NCBI GenBank assembly: GCA_017308115.1
Contig: JAFKFS010000022.1
Location: 1 to 50,571 of the forward strand
Origin: Bordetella sp.
GTDB lineage: Bacteria; Pseudomonadota; Alphaproteobacteria; Caulobacterales; Caulobacteraceae
DNA: 50,571 nucleotides
Direction of reading: 5' to 3'
Positions 36,354-44,861 of this stretch are shown one piece after another. The notes beneath the pieces were generated by a model. The model was given only the letters and a program-made list of their open reading frames with translations. It ran no database searches and was not told the origin of the DNA. How positions within the stretch are numbered: position 1 is the stretch's first letter; every line of letters starts with the position of its first letter. The position numbers were made by a program, and so were the translations under genes.

Positions 36354-37673
36354 TCAGCCCCCGACAGTGCGCGGCGCGTTCAGCATCGCGACCAGGAAGC
36401 CGACCAGGGACACGGCGCCGGTGACGACGCCGACGACAGCGAGGGACGGCGCCAGATGGCTTTCGCCGCCCAGCATCCGGCTGCCCAGCGTCACCAGGAT
36501 CGGGGCTGCGCCCAGGCCAATCAGCGAACCCAGGATCATGAAGGCGCCCAGGCACACGCCACGCTCCTCGTTCGGGACCAGGACGGCGATGGCGGTGGCG
36601 GTGATCAGACCCGTGACGGCGCCGGCGATCAGCAGCACGAACAGGACGGCGCCGAAGGCGAGCGTGCTCGACATGATTGGAAAGACCGCCGCCGGAACTC
36701 CCAGGGCCGAGGCGACGACCGCCCCGACCAGTATGCCGCCGCGCATCGAACTGCGATGGCCCAGGTCGGCGACGAAGCCCCCCACCACCGGCCCCAGCAC
36801 ACCCGCGACCAGAAGCAGGCCGCCCAACAAGGCGCCCGCCGCGCCGATGGACAGGCCCAGGTCGCCCTGCAGCACCGGCACGGCCCAGACCCCGGCGGCG
36901 GCGTCGGCCATGATGACGCTGATCTGGCCGACGAACAGCGGCAGCAGGAAGCGCCACCGTCGCCCCAGAGCCTTCAGCATCAACCCGAGGGAGGCGCCCG
37001 CGTTCTCGACCTCGTGCCGCGCAGGTTCGCGCACCGCCAACTGCAGCAGCAGGGTAAGGGCGCTGACCCCGCCAAACACCAGCGACGTCTCTCGCCAGGC
37101 GGACAGACGGACGCCCGGCAGGTCCAGATCGCCGGCGAAGGCCGTGAACAAGGCGCCGCCGACGACGAAGGCCAGGGCCGGCCCCAGGGTGTTGCCCATG
37201 CCCAGGAACAGCATGGCGCGACCGCGCTGCTCCGGCGACGACAAGTCGGCCAGCACCGAGATGGCGACCGGGATCAGGCTCATGGCGCCGACGCCCGCCA
37301 ACATCCGCGCGACGAACAGAGAGGCGAAGTCGCTCGCGAAGGCGCCGCCGATCATGCCGACCGTCCAGCACAGGCCCAGGATCAACATGATGCGCGACCG
37401 TTTCGAATGGTCGGTCAGCCAGCCCAGCGGAATGGCGATGACGGCCATCGGCAAGGCGGCGGCGATGCCCTGGATCAGGCTGATCTGATAGTCGCTGAGG
37501 CCCAGCTCCAGCTTGGCCGCCTCCTGGATCGGCGAGAAGGCCAGCCGCACGAGGCCGGCGATCAGCACAACGAAGGACACCAGCATCACGGCGCGCCAGG
37601 CGGTGCGTCGGATCGGTCGTTCGTCGACCACGACGCCGGCCCGCTCGACAGGAGGTGCGGTTACGATCGCCAT
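36354..37673 (-). CDS. MFS transporter, spinster-like
   Basis: A 439-residue inner-membrane carrier with twelve predicted helices. The helix 2-3 loop reads GWLTDHSKRSRI and helix 4 RMLAGVGAMSLIPVAISVLAD, both as in major facilitators of the spinster type found in Sphingomonadales and Caulobacterales catabolic clusters. It starts at ATG 37673, 19 bases after the alpha/beta-hydrolase stop. The family covers varied organic solutes and does not reveal the substrate. In this operon it probably brings in the acid or sugar released by the esterases. Confidence 0.88.
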   Translation of the reverse strand: MAIVTAPPVERAGVVVDERPIRRTAWRAVMLVSFVVLIAGLVRLAFSPIQEAAKLELGLSDYQISLIQGIAAALPMAVIAIPLGWLTDHSKRSRIMLILGLCWTVGMIGGAFASDFASLFVARMLAGVGAMSLIPVAISVLADLSSPEQRGRAMLFLGMGNTLGPALAFVVGGALFTAFAGDLDLPGVRLSAWRETSLVFGGVSALTLLLQLAVREPARHEVENAGASLGLMLKALGRRWRFLLPLFVGQISVIMADAAAGVWAVPVLQGDLGLSIGAAGALLGGLLLVAGVLGPVVGGFVADLGHRSSMRGGILVGAVVASALGVPAAVFPIMSSTLAFGAVLFVLLIAGAVTGLITATAIAVLVPNEERGVCLGAFMILGSLIGLGAAPILVTLGSRMLGGESHLAPSLAVVGVVTGAVSLVGFLVAMLNAPRTVGG

Positions 37674-37692
37674 GGTCGAATCTCCGGCGCGC

Positions 37693-38658
37693 TCAGGCGC
37701 TTTTCAGGAAGCGAGAAAGGGCATTCAGGCTGTCACGGCGCGCGTTCACGGCGACCGGGGCGCTAGAGTCGAAATCGAAGCCGTGAAAGCCGCCGGGATA
37801 GACATGCAGTTCGGTGGGCGCGCCGGCTCGCAGCAGGCGGCGCGCATAGTCCAGGTCTTCCTCCAGAAACAGGTCCAGCGCGCCTGTGGCGATGAAGGTC
37901 GGCGGCAGGCCGGACAGGTCCTCGGCGCGCGCGGCCGCCGCATAGGGGCTGACGCCCGCCCCTCCGGGCGCGCGACCCAGAAGCGCGGACCATCCGAAGC
38001 GGTTGTTGTGCGGCGTCCAGATGAACTCCCCCGCGTACGGATGCGGGTCCGGGTGGACGCAGGTCCGGTCGTCGAGCATCGGATAGATAAGGTGCTGGAA
38101 AGCCAAGACGTGCTCGCCCCGGTCGCGCGCCAGAAGCGCCAGGGCGGCGGCCAGGCCGCCCCCGGCGCTTTCGCCCATCACCCCGATACGGGCGGGATCG
38201 ACGCCCAGGTCCGGCGCATGGGTGAAGGTCCAGGCCAGCCCCGCGTAGCAATCTTCGATCGCGCCGGGGAACGGCGTCTCGGGCGCCAGGCGATAGTCGA
38301 CCGTGACCAGGACGCAGCCCAGCCGAGCGACCAGGTCGCGATGCTGCGCCTCCTGGGCGTCCACCGCGCCGATGACGTAGCCGCCGCCGTGGATGTGGAA
38401 AAGGCAGCCGACCGGTCCGGTCTGGACGGCGGGCCGGTAGATCAGCAGGCGCACGTCCGGCGCCCCCGCCGGACCGGGCGCGAACCGGGCGTCCAGCCGC
38501 ACGGCCGTCGCCTCGGGCGCCAGCTCGGGCATGGGGAGGCGCCCCATCGCCCGCAGCGCCGGCAGCATGGCCTCGGTCAGCTCCGCCTGCGGCCAGGCGT
38601 CCAACAAGGTCAACAGGTCCGGATCGACCAGGCGGCGGGTATTGGACGGGCGGGTCAA
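37693..38658 (-). CDS. Alpha/beta-hydrolase of the HSL (family IV) type
   Basis: A 321-residue esterase. The oxyanion motif is HGGG (about 90-93), the nucleophile Ser about 164 lies in GESAGGG, and Asp and His fall in ALDLFLEED and GGFHGFD. These define bacterial hormone-sensitive-lipase family IV esterases, which prefer short-chain esters. No ATG gives a full N-terminus. TTG 38658 overlaps the oxidase stop by four bases (TTGA) and is the best start, with GGAAAG upstream. It has no signal peptide, so it acts in the cytoplasm on an imported ester. Confidence 0.87.
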   Translation of the reverse strand: MTRPSNTRRLVDPDLLTLLDAWPQAELTEAMLPALRAMGRLPMPELAPEATAVRLDARFAPGPAGAPDVRLLIYRPAVQTGPVGCLFHIHGGGYVIGAVDAQEAQHRDLVARLGCVLVTVDYRLAPETPFPGAIEDCYAGLAWTFTHAPDLGVDPARIGVMGESAGGGLAAALALLARDRGEHVLAFQHLIYPMLDDRTCVHPDPHPYAGEFIWTPHNNRFGWSALLGRAPGGAGVSPYAAAARAEDLSGLPPTFIATGALDLFLEEDLDYARRLLRAGAPTELHVYPGGFHGFDFDSSAPVAVNARRDSLNALSRFLKSA

Positions 38659-40058
38659 AGGTTGAAGATCTTTCCGGGATTGAACAGGTCCAGGGGATCG
38701 AGCGCACGCTTGATCGTGCGCATCATCTCCACCGCCTCGCCTAGTTCCTCCTCCAGCCACGCCTGCTTGCCCAGGCCGATGCCGTGTTCGCCAGTGCATG
38801 TGCCGTCCATGTCCAGAGCGCGACGGACCAGGCGGCGGTTCATGGCCTCGGCTTCGGCCAGCTCTTCGGGCCGGTCGGGGTCGATGACGAAGACGACGTG
38901 GAAGTTGCCGTCGCCGACGTGGCCCAGGATCGGGCCGGGGATCGAGGCGGCCTCGATGTCCCGCTTGGTCTCCAGGATGCACTCGGCCAGGCGGCCGATC
39001 GGCACGCAGACGTCGGTGGGCCAGCCGACGCAGCCCTTCCTGAGGCCGATGGCTGCGTAATAGGCCTCGTGCCGGGCCTTCCACAGCCTCGCCCGCTCCT
39101 CGGGCAGGTTCGACCACTGAAAGGCCGAGCCGCCGTTGTCCGCCGCGAGCGCCGAGACAGTCTCGACCTGCTCCTGCACTCCGCGCTCGGAGCCATGAAA
39201 TTCGAAGAAGAGCGTGGTCTTCTCCGGATAGTCGAGTCCGGACCAGGCGTTGACCGCCCGCATCTGCACGTCGTCCAGAATCTCGACCCGCGCCAGGGGC
39301 ACGCCGAACTGGATGGACTGCACCACCGTGTCGACCGCCCCGGCCAGGGTGTCGAAGCCGCAGACCGCCGACAGGATGGATTCGGGGATGCCGTGCAGCC
39401 TCAGGGTCACTTCGGTGATGATCCCCAGCGTGCCCTCCGAACCGATCATCAGCCGCGTCAGGTCGTAGCCGGCGGCCGACTTGCGCGCGCGTCGCGCCGT
39501 GCGGATGTCGCGGCCGTCCGGCGTCACGACCCGCAGCGACAGGACCGCCTCGCGCATGGTTCCATAGCGGACCGCGTTGGTGCCCGAGGCGCGAGTCGCC
39601 GCCATGCCGCCGATGGTTGCGTTGGCGCCGGGGTCGATGGGGAAGAACAGGCCCACGTCGCGCAGGTATTGGTTCAACTGCTCGCGCCGCACGCCCGCCT
39701 CGACCGAGACGTCGAAGTCGTCGGGCCGGACCTCGATGATGCGGTTCATCTCCGACAGGTCGATGCTGACGCCCCCCCGGACCGGAGTGGTGTTGCCCTC
39801 GATGGAGGTGCCGGCGCCGAAGGGGATCACCGGCGTCTCGTGCGCGACGCAGGCCTTCACCAGGGCGGCGACCTCCTCGGTCGAATGCGGAAAGGCCACG
39901 GCGTCCGGCAGCACGACCTCGAAATGGCTTTCGCTGGCGCCGTGATGACGCCGCATCGCCTCGCCCAAATGGAGCCGATCGCCCAGAATAGCCCGCAGCT
40001 CGTCGATCAGCGCCGGGGACAGACAGCCCGCCGCAGAGTTTACCGATGGCACGCTCAT
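38655..40058 (-). CDS. FAD-linked 2-hydroxyacid dehydrogenase (LDH-D/GlcD type)
   Basis: A 467-residue flavoprotein. The N-terminal PCMH-type FAD domain has PFGAGTSIEGNT (about 79-90) and IGGMAATRASGTNAVRYG; the C-terminal domain has GHVGDGNFH and ends with TGEHGIGLGK and DPLDLFNPGKI. This is the D-lactate/glycolate dehydrogenase family, which oxidises D-2-hydroxy acids to 2-oxo acids and passes electrons to cytochrome c or quinones. It starts 13 bases after the receptor stop, with GAGGCGAG upstream. It probably oxidises a hydroxy acid freed by the hydrolases, such as lactate, glycolate or a longer analogue. Confidence 0.92.
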   Translation of the reverse strand: MSVPSVNSAAGCLSPALIDELRAILGDRLHLGEAMRRHHGASESHFEVVLPDAVAFPHSTEEVAALVKACVAHETPVIPFGAGTSIEGNTTPVRGGVSIDLSEMNRIIEVRPDDFDVSVEAGVRREQLNQYLRDVGLFFPIDPGANATIGGMAATRASGTNAVRYGTMREAVLSLRVVTPDGRDIRTARRARKSAAGYDLTRLMIGSEGTLGIITEVTLRLHGIPESILSAVCGFDTLAGAVDTVVQSIQFGVPLARVEILDDVQMRAVNAWSGLDYPEKTTLFFEFHGSERGVQEQVETVSALAADNGGSAFQWSNLPEERARLWKARHEAYYAAIGLRKGCVGWPTDVCVPIGRLAECILETKRDIEAASIPGPILGHVGDGNFHVVFVIDPDRPEELAEAEAMNRRLVRRALDMDGTCTGEHGIGLGKQAWLEEELGEAVEMMRTIKRALDPLDLFNPGKIFNL

Positions 40059-40071
40059 CGTCGCGCTCGCC

Positions 40072-42207
40072 TCAGAATTTGGCGCTGAGGCGGACGCCGA
40101 CGCGGCGACCGTCGCCGGCGATGCCCAGGTCGTTCACCATCGCCGCCGGGAAGCCGAAAGCCGCCAGCAACGACTTGTCGAGGTAGGAGTCGTAGTAGTC
40201 GGCGTCGAACAAGTTCGTCGCGAACACCGCCACGGTGTAGCCGTCCCATTCGTAGGCGACGTTGGCGTTGACGATGGTGTAGCCTTCCAGCGTCGGAAAG
40301 GTCGTCGGGCTGAGGGTCGAGCCGACACGTTCGCCCTTGTAGCTGGCGGTCACGTCCACCCGAAGGTCGCCGGGACCGACCGGATAGCTGACGTTGCCCG
40401 AGACGTAGCCGTTCACGTCCGGCTGGAACAGGATGCGGTCCGACGGCAGACCATGGCCGATGATGGCGGCGAACTCGCTGTCGTCCGTGATGCGGGCATG
40501 GTTCCAGGTGCCGCCCGCCTTCAGCTGGAAGATGTGGTTCGGCGACCAGACCGCCTCGGCCTCGACGCCGTAGCTCTCGACGTCGCCGGTGTTGAGGTTC
40601 ACCGCGATCAGCTGTGGCGTCAGGGCGTTCTGGCCGATGTAGTGACTGTAGTCGTTGTAATAGATCGCCGTGTTCAGCGTCAGCGTGCGGCTGTCATTGG
40701 TGAACTTGTCGCCGATCTCATAGGTCCAGACCGAGTCGCCCTGGAAGAACAGGTTCGGCGCGCCCGGCGGATTGGCGCCGCCGCCCCGGAAGCCGCGCGA
40801 GATCGAGGCGTAGCTGGAGTGGTTCGGGCTCCAGGTCTTGCGCAGGGTGACGCGCGGCTCCCATTCGTCTGCGGTGTAGGTGCCCGCCGTGCCGTCGATG
40901 GTCACTTCCTGGTGGTCGAAGCGGATGCCGGCCGACAGTTCCAGGTCGTCGGCCAGGTTGTAGAAGGCGTTGGCGTAGATCGCCTGGGACTTCAGCTGGC
41001 TGTCGCGGGCGGTGGTCTGCGGCAGCACCAACAGGCCCGGCGGCAGGCCGAGCAGCAGATAGCCGGCGTCGACGGTCTGGTTAACGATGTCGGTGTTGTC
41101 CGACTGCTGGGCGAAAACGCCGACCAGCGTGCTGAAGCGATCGCTCCAGGCAGTGTCGAAGCGCGCCTCGCCCGTAAAGGTATCGCGCGAATTGCGCCCG
41201 TCGGTGACGTTGATGACGGGGATGGGACCGAAGTCGCCGTCGCCCGAGGCCCGGCCTTCCTTCGAGTCATAGGCCAGGATGCCGGTCAGGGTCGTGCGCT
41301 GGTCCAGGTCGACGACCAGCTTGGCGTTGACGCCCCAGTACTCGTAGGCGGCTATGGAGTTCTGGTTCAACCGGACGTCATCGACGTAGGCGGTCGGCCC
41401 CGACGGGTTGGAATAGGCGGTCTGCGAGCCCGTCACCTTGTTCCAATAGCCGTTCAGCGTCAGCTCCGTGCGCTGGGCCTGGGGAACCTCCCACACCAGG
41501 GCGCCGTTGACGGCCTGGGTCTCCAGGGGCCGGGCGTCGCCCCCGGCCAGGGTGTTGGTCGAGAAGCCGTCCTGGGTGTGATAGTTGGCCGCCAGCCGAC
41601 CGCGCAGCGAACCCTCGACGATCGGACCGCTGATCGCCGCGCCGTAGGTCTGATAATTGTCGGGGCCCGCATAGGAGGCCGTGGCGCGGCCGGTGAAGGT
41701 GTCGGTCGGCGCGCGGGTGACGACGTTGATCGCGCCGCCCAGGGTGTTGTTGCCGAACAGGGTGCCCTGCGGCCCGCGCAGGACCTCGATCCGCTCCACA
41801 TCGTTGACGGGACTGTTCAGATACGAGGTGTTGGGCTGGTAGATGCCGTCGATGAAGATGCCCACGCCCGGCTGGACGCTGTCGATCAGGGTGTTGCCGA
41901 CGCCCCGGATGGCCAGGAAGGCGCGGCCGACCGCGTCTGAGGAGATGTTCAGGCCCGGCGTCAGGGCGGCGACATCCTTGACCAAATTGATCTGCTCTCG
42001 CTCCAGCGTCTCGCCGGTGGTGGCGGTGACCGCGATCGGCACGTCCTGGAGCCGCTCCTCGCGCTTGCGGGCGGTGACGACGATGTCACCAACCTGGGCG
42101 ACGGCCTGCGCTCCGCCGTCGGCCTGCTGAACAGTCTCGGCGTGGGCCGCGCCCTGAGACAGGGCGGCGATGGCCGCGCCGGCGGCGAGCATCATCTTGA
42201 AACGCAT
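40072..42207 (-). CDS. TonB-dependent receptor of the ester/hydroxy-acid locus
   Basis: A 711-residue receptor. The leader ends near AAHAETV, with a TonB box (VGDIVVTARKREERLQDVPIAV region), a plug containing AIRGVGNTL and LFGNNTLGGAINVVTRAP, and a barrel ending RVGVRLSAKF. It is of the type common in sphingomonads and Caulobacterales for small organic molecules. It heads the operon that continues to the SGNH hydrolase. A palindromic operator lies 71-87 bases upstream of its ATG, so the nearby GntR protein probably controls it. Confidence 0.94.
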   Translation of the reverse strand: MRFKMMLAAGAAIAALSQGAAHAETVQQADGGAQAVAQVGDIVVTARKREERLQDVPIAVTATTGETLEREQINLVKDVAALTPGLNISSDAVGRAFLAIRGVGNTLIDSVQPGVGIFIDGIYQPNTSYLNSPVNDVERIEVLRGPQGTLFGNNTLGGAINVVTRAPTDTFTGRATASYAGPDNYQTYGAAISGPIVEGSLRGRLAANYHTQDGFSTNTLAGGDARPLETQAVNGALVWEVPQAQRTELTLNGYWNKVTGSQTAYSNPSGPTAYVDDVRLNQNSIAAYEYWGVNAKLVVDLDQRTTLTGILAYDSKEGRASGDGDFGPIPVINVTDGRNSRDTFTGEARFDTAWSDRFSTLVGVFAQQSDNTDIVNQTVDAGYLLLGLPPGLLVLPQTTARDSQLKSQAIYANAFYNLADDLELSAGIRFDHQEVTIDGTAGTYTADEWEPRVTLRKTWSPNHSSYASISRGFRGGGANPPGAPNLFFQGDSVWTYEIGDKFTNDSRTLTLNTAIYYNDYSHYIGQNALTPQLIAVNLNTGDVESYGVEAEAVWSPNHIFQLKAGGTWNHARITDDSEFAAIIGHGLPSDRILFQPDVNGYVSGNVSYPVGPGDLRVDVTASYKGERVGSTLSPTTFPTLEGYTIVNANVAYEWDGYTVAVFATNLFDADYYDSYLDKSLLAAFGFPAAMVNDLGIAGDGRRVGVRLSAKF

Positions 42208-42277
42208 TTCCTGGTTCCCCCTCGGGAGGCGCCGGAGTTGGTCCGGTCGCTATTGAGCCTCAGGGTTACGCGCATCA

Positions 42278-42294
42278 AACCTATCTGAAAGGTT
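42278..42294. promoter_or_regulatory. Palindromic operator upstream of the receptor
   Basis: AACCTATCTGAAAGGTT is an imperfect palindrome. Its core CCTATCTGAAAGG matches two sites near 43.9 kb at 12 of 13 positions. On the minus strand it lies just before a possible -35 TTGATG. It lies between the GntR gene end and the receptor start. Confidence 0.7.
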
Positions 42295-42317
42295 GAGAGC
42301 TATGCTCAGCGGAAGGA

Positions 42318-43067
42318 TCAGTTGGCGCCCTTCAGATCAAGGCCCACCAGATCGCTGTGGATGGCGGCGTCGAAATGCTCGTCCATCGCGGCAGCGGCGG
42401 CGACGGGGTCGCGGCGAAGGATGGCCTCGGCGACGCGGTGATGGCGTTCCAGCATCATGTCAGGATCGGCCCCGGCCTTGCGCGTGCGCCAGGCGGCGGG
42501 GACAGCCACCTCCATCAACGGAGCGAACGAGGCGACGATCTGGACAAACAAGGCGTTATGGCTGGCCTTGGCGATCGCCTCGTGAAAGGCGATGTCGGCG
42601 CGGGCGGTGGCGGGCATATCGTGACGCGACCGCGCCAGGAGGTCGGCCAGGGCCATGATCTCGCGCGCCTCATCGTCAGTCCGGCTGGCGGCGGCCAGGG
42701 CGGCGGTCTTGACCTCTATGGTGCGCCGGACCACCCAGATTTCGGCGACTGTGATCTGGGCCGTGCTGACGGCGTGATCCAGCGAGGCGGCGATGATCGC
42801 GCCGTCCAAGGCGCCGACGCGGGCCTTTCGTCCATTGCCCACGTCGATCAGGCGCAGCGCCGCCAGGGCGCCGAAGGCCTCGCGCATCACCGCCCGGCTG
42901 ACGCCCAGGTTGGCGGCGAAATGCCCCTCGCCCGGCAGGCTGTCGCCCACCCTCAGACCATTGTCGCGGATATGATCCGTAACAGCGCGGATGGCCAGAT
43001 CGACGCGGGATCCCGCGTCGACGGAGCCCGGAGAGGCGTGATCCGAAACAGGCATGGAAGGTCCCAT
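42318..43067 (-). CDS. GntR/FadR-family transcriptional regulator
   Basis: A 249-residue regulator. A winged HTH covers about residues 20-88 (DSLPGEGHFAANLGVSRAVMREA region) and an FCD ligand domain follows, with DIAFHEAI, ERHHRVAEA and DEHFDAAI carrying the Asp and His residues that bind a metal and a carboxylate effector. FadR-type proteins usually repress and are released by an organic acid. ATG 43067 shares a base with the AraC stop (TGATG); ATG 43055 is possible. Palindromes on both sides of this regulator pair are its likely targets. A carboxylate effector fits a locus that makes a hydroxy or oxo acid. Confidence 0.9.
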   Translation of the reverse strand: MGPSMPVSDHASPGSVDAGSRVDLAIRAVTDHIRDNGLRVGDSLPGEGHFAANLGVSRAVMREAFGALAALRLIDVGNGRKARVGALDGAIIAASLDHAVSTAQITVAEIWVVRRTIEVKTAALAAASRTDDEAREIMALADLLARSRHDMPATARADIAFHEAIAKASHNALFVQIVASFAPLMEVAVPAAWRTRKAGADPDMMLERHHRVAEAILRRDPVAAAAAMDEHFDAAIHSDLVGLDLKGAN

Positions 43068-43867
43068 CAGGCCGCCAGATGACGGGCGCGGAAATCCGAC
43101 GGCGATGCGCCGAAACGCCGGCCGAAGGCGCGGGTGAAGCTGGCGTTATTGCTGTAGCCGTTCTCATAGCCGACAGAGGACACCGGAAGGTCGGTGGTGA
43201 GCAGCATCCTGCTGGCCTGGGTCAGGCGGCGCTCGGCCAGGGCCTCGGTCACGGAGCAGGCGAACATCTGACGAAATCCCCGAGTCAGCTTTTCGCGATT
43301 GAGGCCACATTCAGCCGCCACCGCGTCAAGCGACAGCTTCTCGCGCCAGCGCGTTTCGACCAGGCGGCGGGCGGCGGCGATACGCCGGCAGTCCGCCTCG
43401 GACAGGTCAGCCCCGAACGCCATCGGCGTCAGCTTCCCCCCGTCCAGCAGCGCCCAAGTTTCGTAGATCAGCTCGATGCTCTTGGCCGCGAGATAGATTT
43501 CCGCCGCCTCGCCCGACCGTTCGCAGTCCCGCACCGCCAGGGCGATGGCGCGCAATTCGCTAGGCAGATAGTAGATGTCGGCCGTCTGGGGATTGGGCTG
43601 AAACCGGCCGCCGATGCGCTCGACCACCGCCGGGGCCAGCAGCAACGCCACGCGCGCGCCTACGCCGCTGTCCAGCGCCTGGCCCAGATGGTCGGAGCCG
43701 GCGCAGGTCAGGGTGGGGCTGGCCGCACCCATGTCGAACACCAGGGCCAGGGCGTCCTGAGGCGCCGAGGTCGGGCGCAGCGCGCCTCGGCCGCGGACGA
43801 CGGTCATCTCATGGGAAACGACGATGCAATGAGGCGGCTCGTCAGGCTCCGCCGTGTCTCTTGTCAT
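43067..43867 (-). CDS. AraC-family transcriptional regulator
   Basis: A 266-residue regulator with the AraC double-HTH domain at the C-terminus (about 165-266), recognised by LSLDAVAAECGLNREKLTRGF and LPVSSVGYENGYSNNASFTRAF. The N-terminal 160 residues are a divergent ligand domain without a clear cupin. ATG 43867 has AGGAGGAG upstream. It is the first gene of a two-gene regulatory operon with the GntR protein and lies 43 bases from a double palindrome. Two regulators of different families in one operon suggest that two signals are read. Confidence 0.9.
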   Translation of the reverse strand: MTRDTAEPDEPPHCIVVSHEMTVVRGRGALRPTSAPQDALALVFDMGAASPTLTCAGSDHLGQALDSGVGARVALLLAPAVVERIGGRFQPNPQTADIYYLPSELRAIALAVRDCERSGEAAEIYLAAKSIELIYETWALLDGGKLTPMAFGADLSEADCRRIAAARRLVETRWREKLSLDAVAAECGLNREKLTRGFRQMFACSVTEALAERRLTQASRMLLTTDLPVSSVGYENGYSNNASFTRAFGRRFGASPSDFRARHLAA

Positions 43868-43909
43868 GATCTCCTCCTGCCCTTCTGCGAGAGCTGGAGG
43901 CCAGATTGG

Positions 43910-43947
43910 ACCTATCTGACAGGCGCGACAAGACCTGTCAGATAGGT
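43910..43947. promoter_or_regulatory. Double palindromic operator upstream of araC-gntR
   Basis: ACCTATCTGACAGG (43910-43923) and CCTGTCAGATAGGT (43934-43947) are exact inverted copies, 10 bases apart. Each copy is itself close to palindromic (CCTRTCWGAYAGG). Site centres are 23 bases apart, about two helical turns, suiting two dimers on one face. The right copy overlaps the ROK kinase stop codon. A third copy lies upstream of the receptor. Confidence 0.78.
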
Positions 43948-44861
43948 TTCTCCGCCGCCATCAGGCCAAGCGCCAGGGCGCCCATGGGTCCGGCGCGATA
44001 ACCAAGGGCGGGCTGGACAAGGAATTGGTCGATTTGCGCGGCGACCTGCGCGCCCTGGGCATAGCCGGCCAGGCTGTCGACCAACGTCGCGCGGATGCGG
44101 GGCAGCAGATGCGCCTGGCCCATGCCGATGCCGCCGCCGACCAGAATTCTCTCCGGCGCCGTCGTCAGCACCAGATTGTGGAACAGCGCCGCCAGGGCAT
44201 GGACGACCTCGTCCCAGGCCGGGTCGGACCGCGTGAGCTGTTCGGCGGGAAAGCCGGCCCGCGCCGCGATGGCCGGGCCGGAGGCCAGACCCTCGACGCA
44301 ATCGCCGTGGAACGGACAGGCCCCCGCAAAGGCCTCGGCGCCCGACAGACGCGGCACACGCAGGTGGCCAGCCTCGACATGGCCCAGGCCGCGGATCGAT
44401 CTGCCGTCCTGAACGGAGCCGACGCCGATCCCCGTGCCAACCGTCACATAGGCGAAGGCCGACAGGTCCCGCGCCGCTCCCCATCGGCCTTCGGCGAAGG
44501 CGGCGGCGGCGACGTCGGTGTCTAAACCGACCGGCGCGCCCCAGCGTCGCGCGCGGCCCAGCAAGTCCGCGCCGCTCCAACCGGGTTTGGGCGTGCTGAC
44601 GATGCGTCCGTGGTCGGGAGATCGCGGGGCCAGCTCCAGCGGGCCGAAGCTGGCGATCCCCAAGGCGCGAAAGCCGTACTTGTCCCGCCACCGGCGCAGG
44701 ATCTCGTCCACCGCGTCCAGCGTCTCGATCGGCGAGGTCGTCGCAACGCGCGCCTCCGCCAGGATGTCGTCGGGGCCCGAGCCCAGCACGCACACGCATT
44801 TGGTGCCGCCCAACTCGACGCCCGCCACCGGGAGGGGTTCGGATGTGCGTGACGCGCTCAC
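43938..44861 (-). CDS. ROK-family sugar kinase, fructokinase-like
   Basis: A 307-residue ROK-family kinase. The ATP site is AGVELGGTKCVCVLG near the start; the zinc motif is GHVEAGHLRVPR with CPFHGDCVEG (His, two Cys and His); VGGGIGMG lies near the C-terminus. ROK fructokinases and mannokinases phosphorylate free hexoses. GTG 44861 overlaps the SDR stop by four bases (GTGA); a TTG at 44867 would add two residues. It implies that a free sugar, or a sugar released from an ester or glycoside, is handled by this locus. Confidence 0.9.
   Translation of the reverse strand: MSASRTSEPLPVAGVELGGTKCVCVLGSGPDDILAEARVATTSPIETLDAVDEILRRWRDKYGFRALGIASFGPLELAPRSPDHGRIVSTPKPGWSGADLLGRARRWGAPVGLDTDVAAAAFAEGRWGAARDLSAFAYVTVGTGIGVGSVQDGRSIRGLGHVEAGHLRVPRLSGAEAFAGACPFHGDCVEGLASGPAIAARAGFPAEQLTRSDPAWDEVVHALAALFHNLVLTTAPERILVGGGIGMGQAHLLPRIRATLVDSLAGYAQGAQVAAQIDQFLVQPALGYRAGPMGALALGLMAAEKPI

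Noticed and set aside
43910..43947. The double palindrome as a terminator of the ROK operon
   Set aside because: No T-tract follows, each half is itself palindromic, and a third copy lies upstream of the receptor. An operator is the better reading, although it may also slow transcription.
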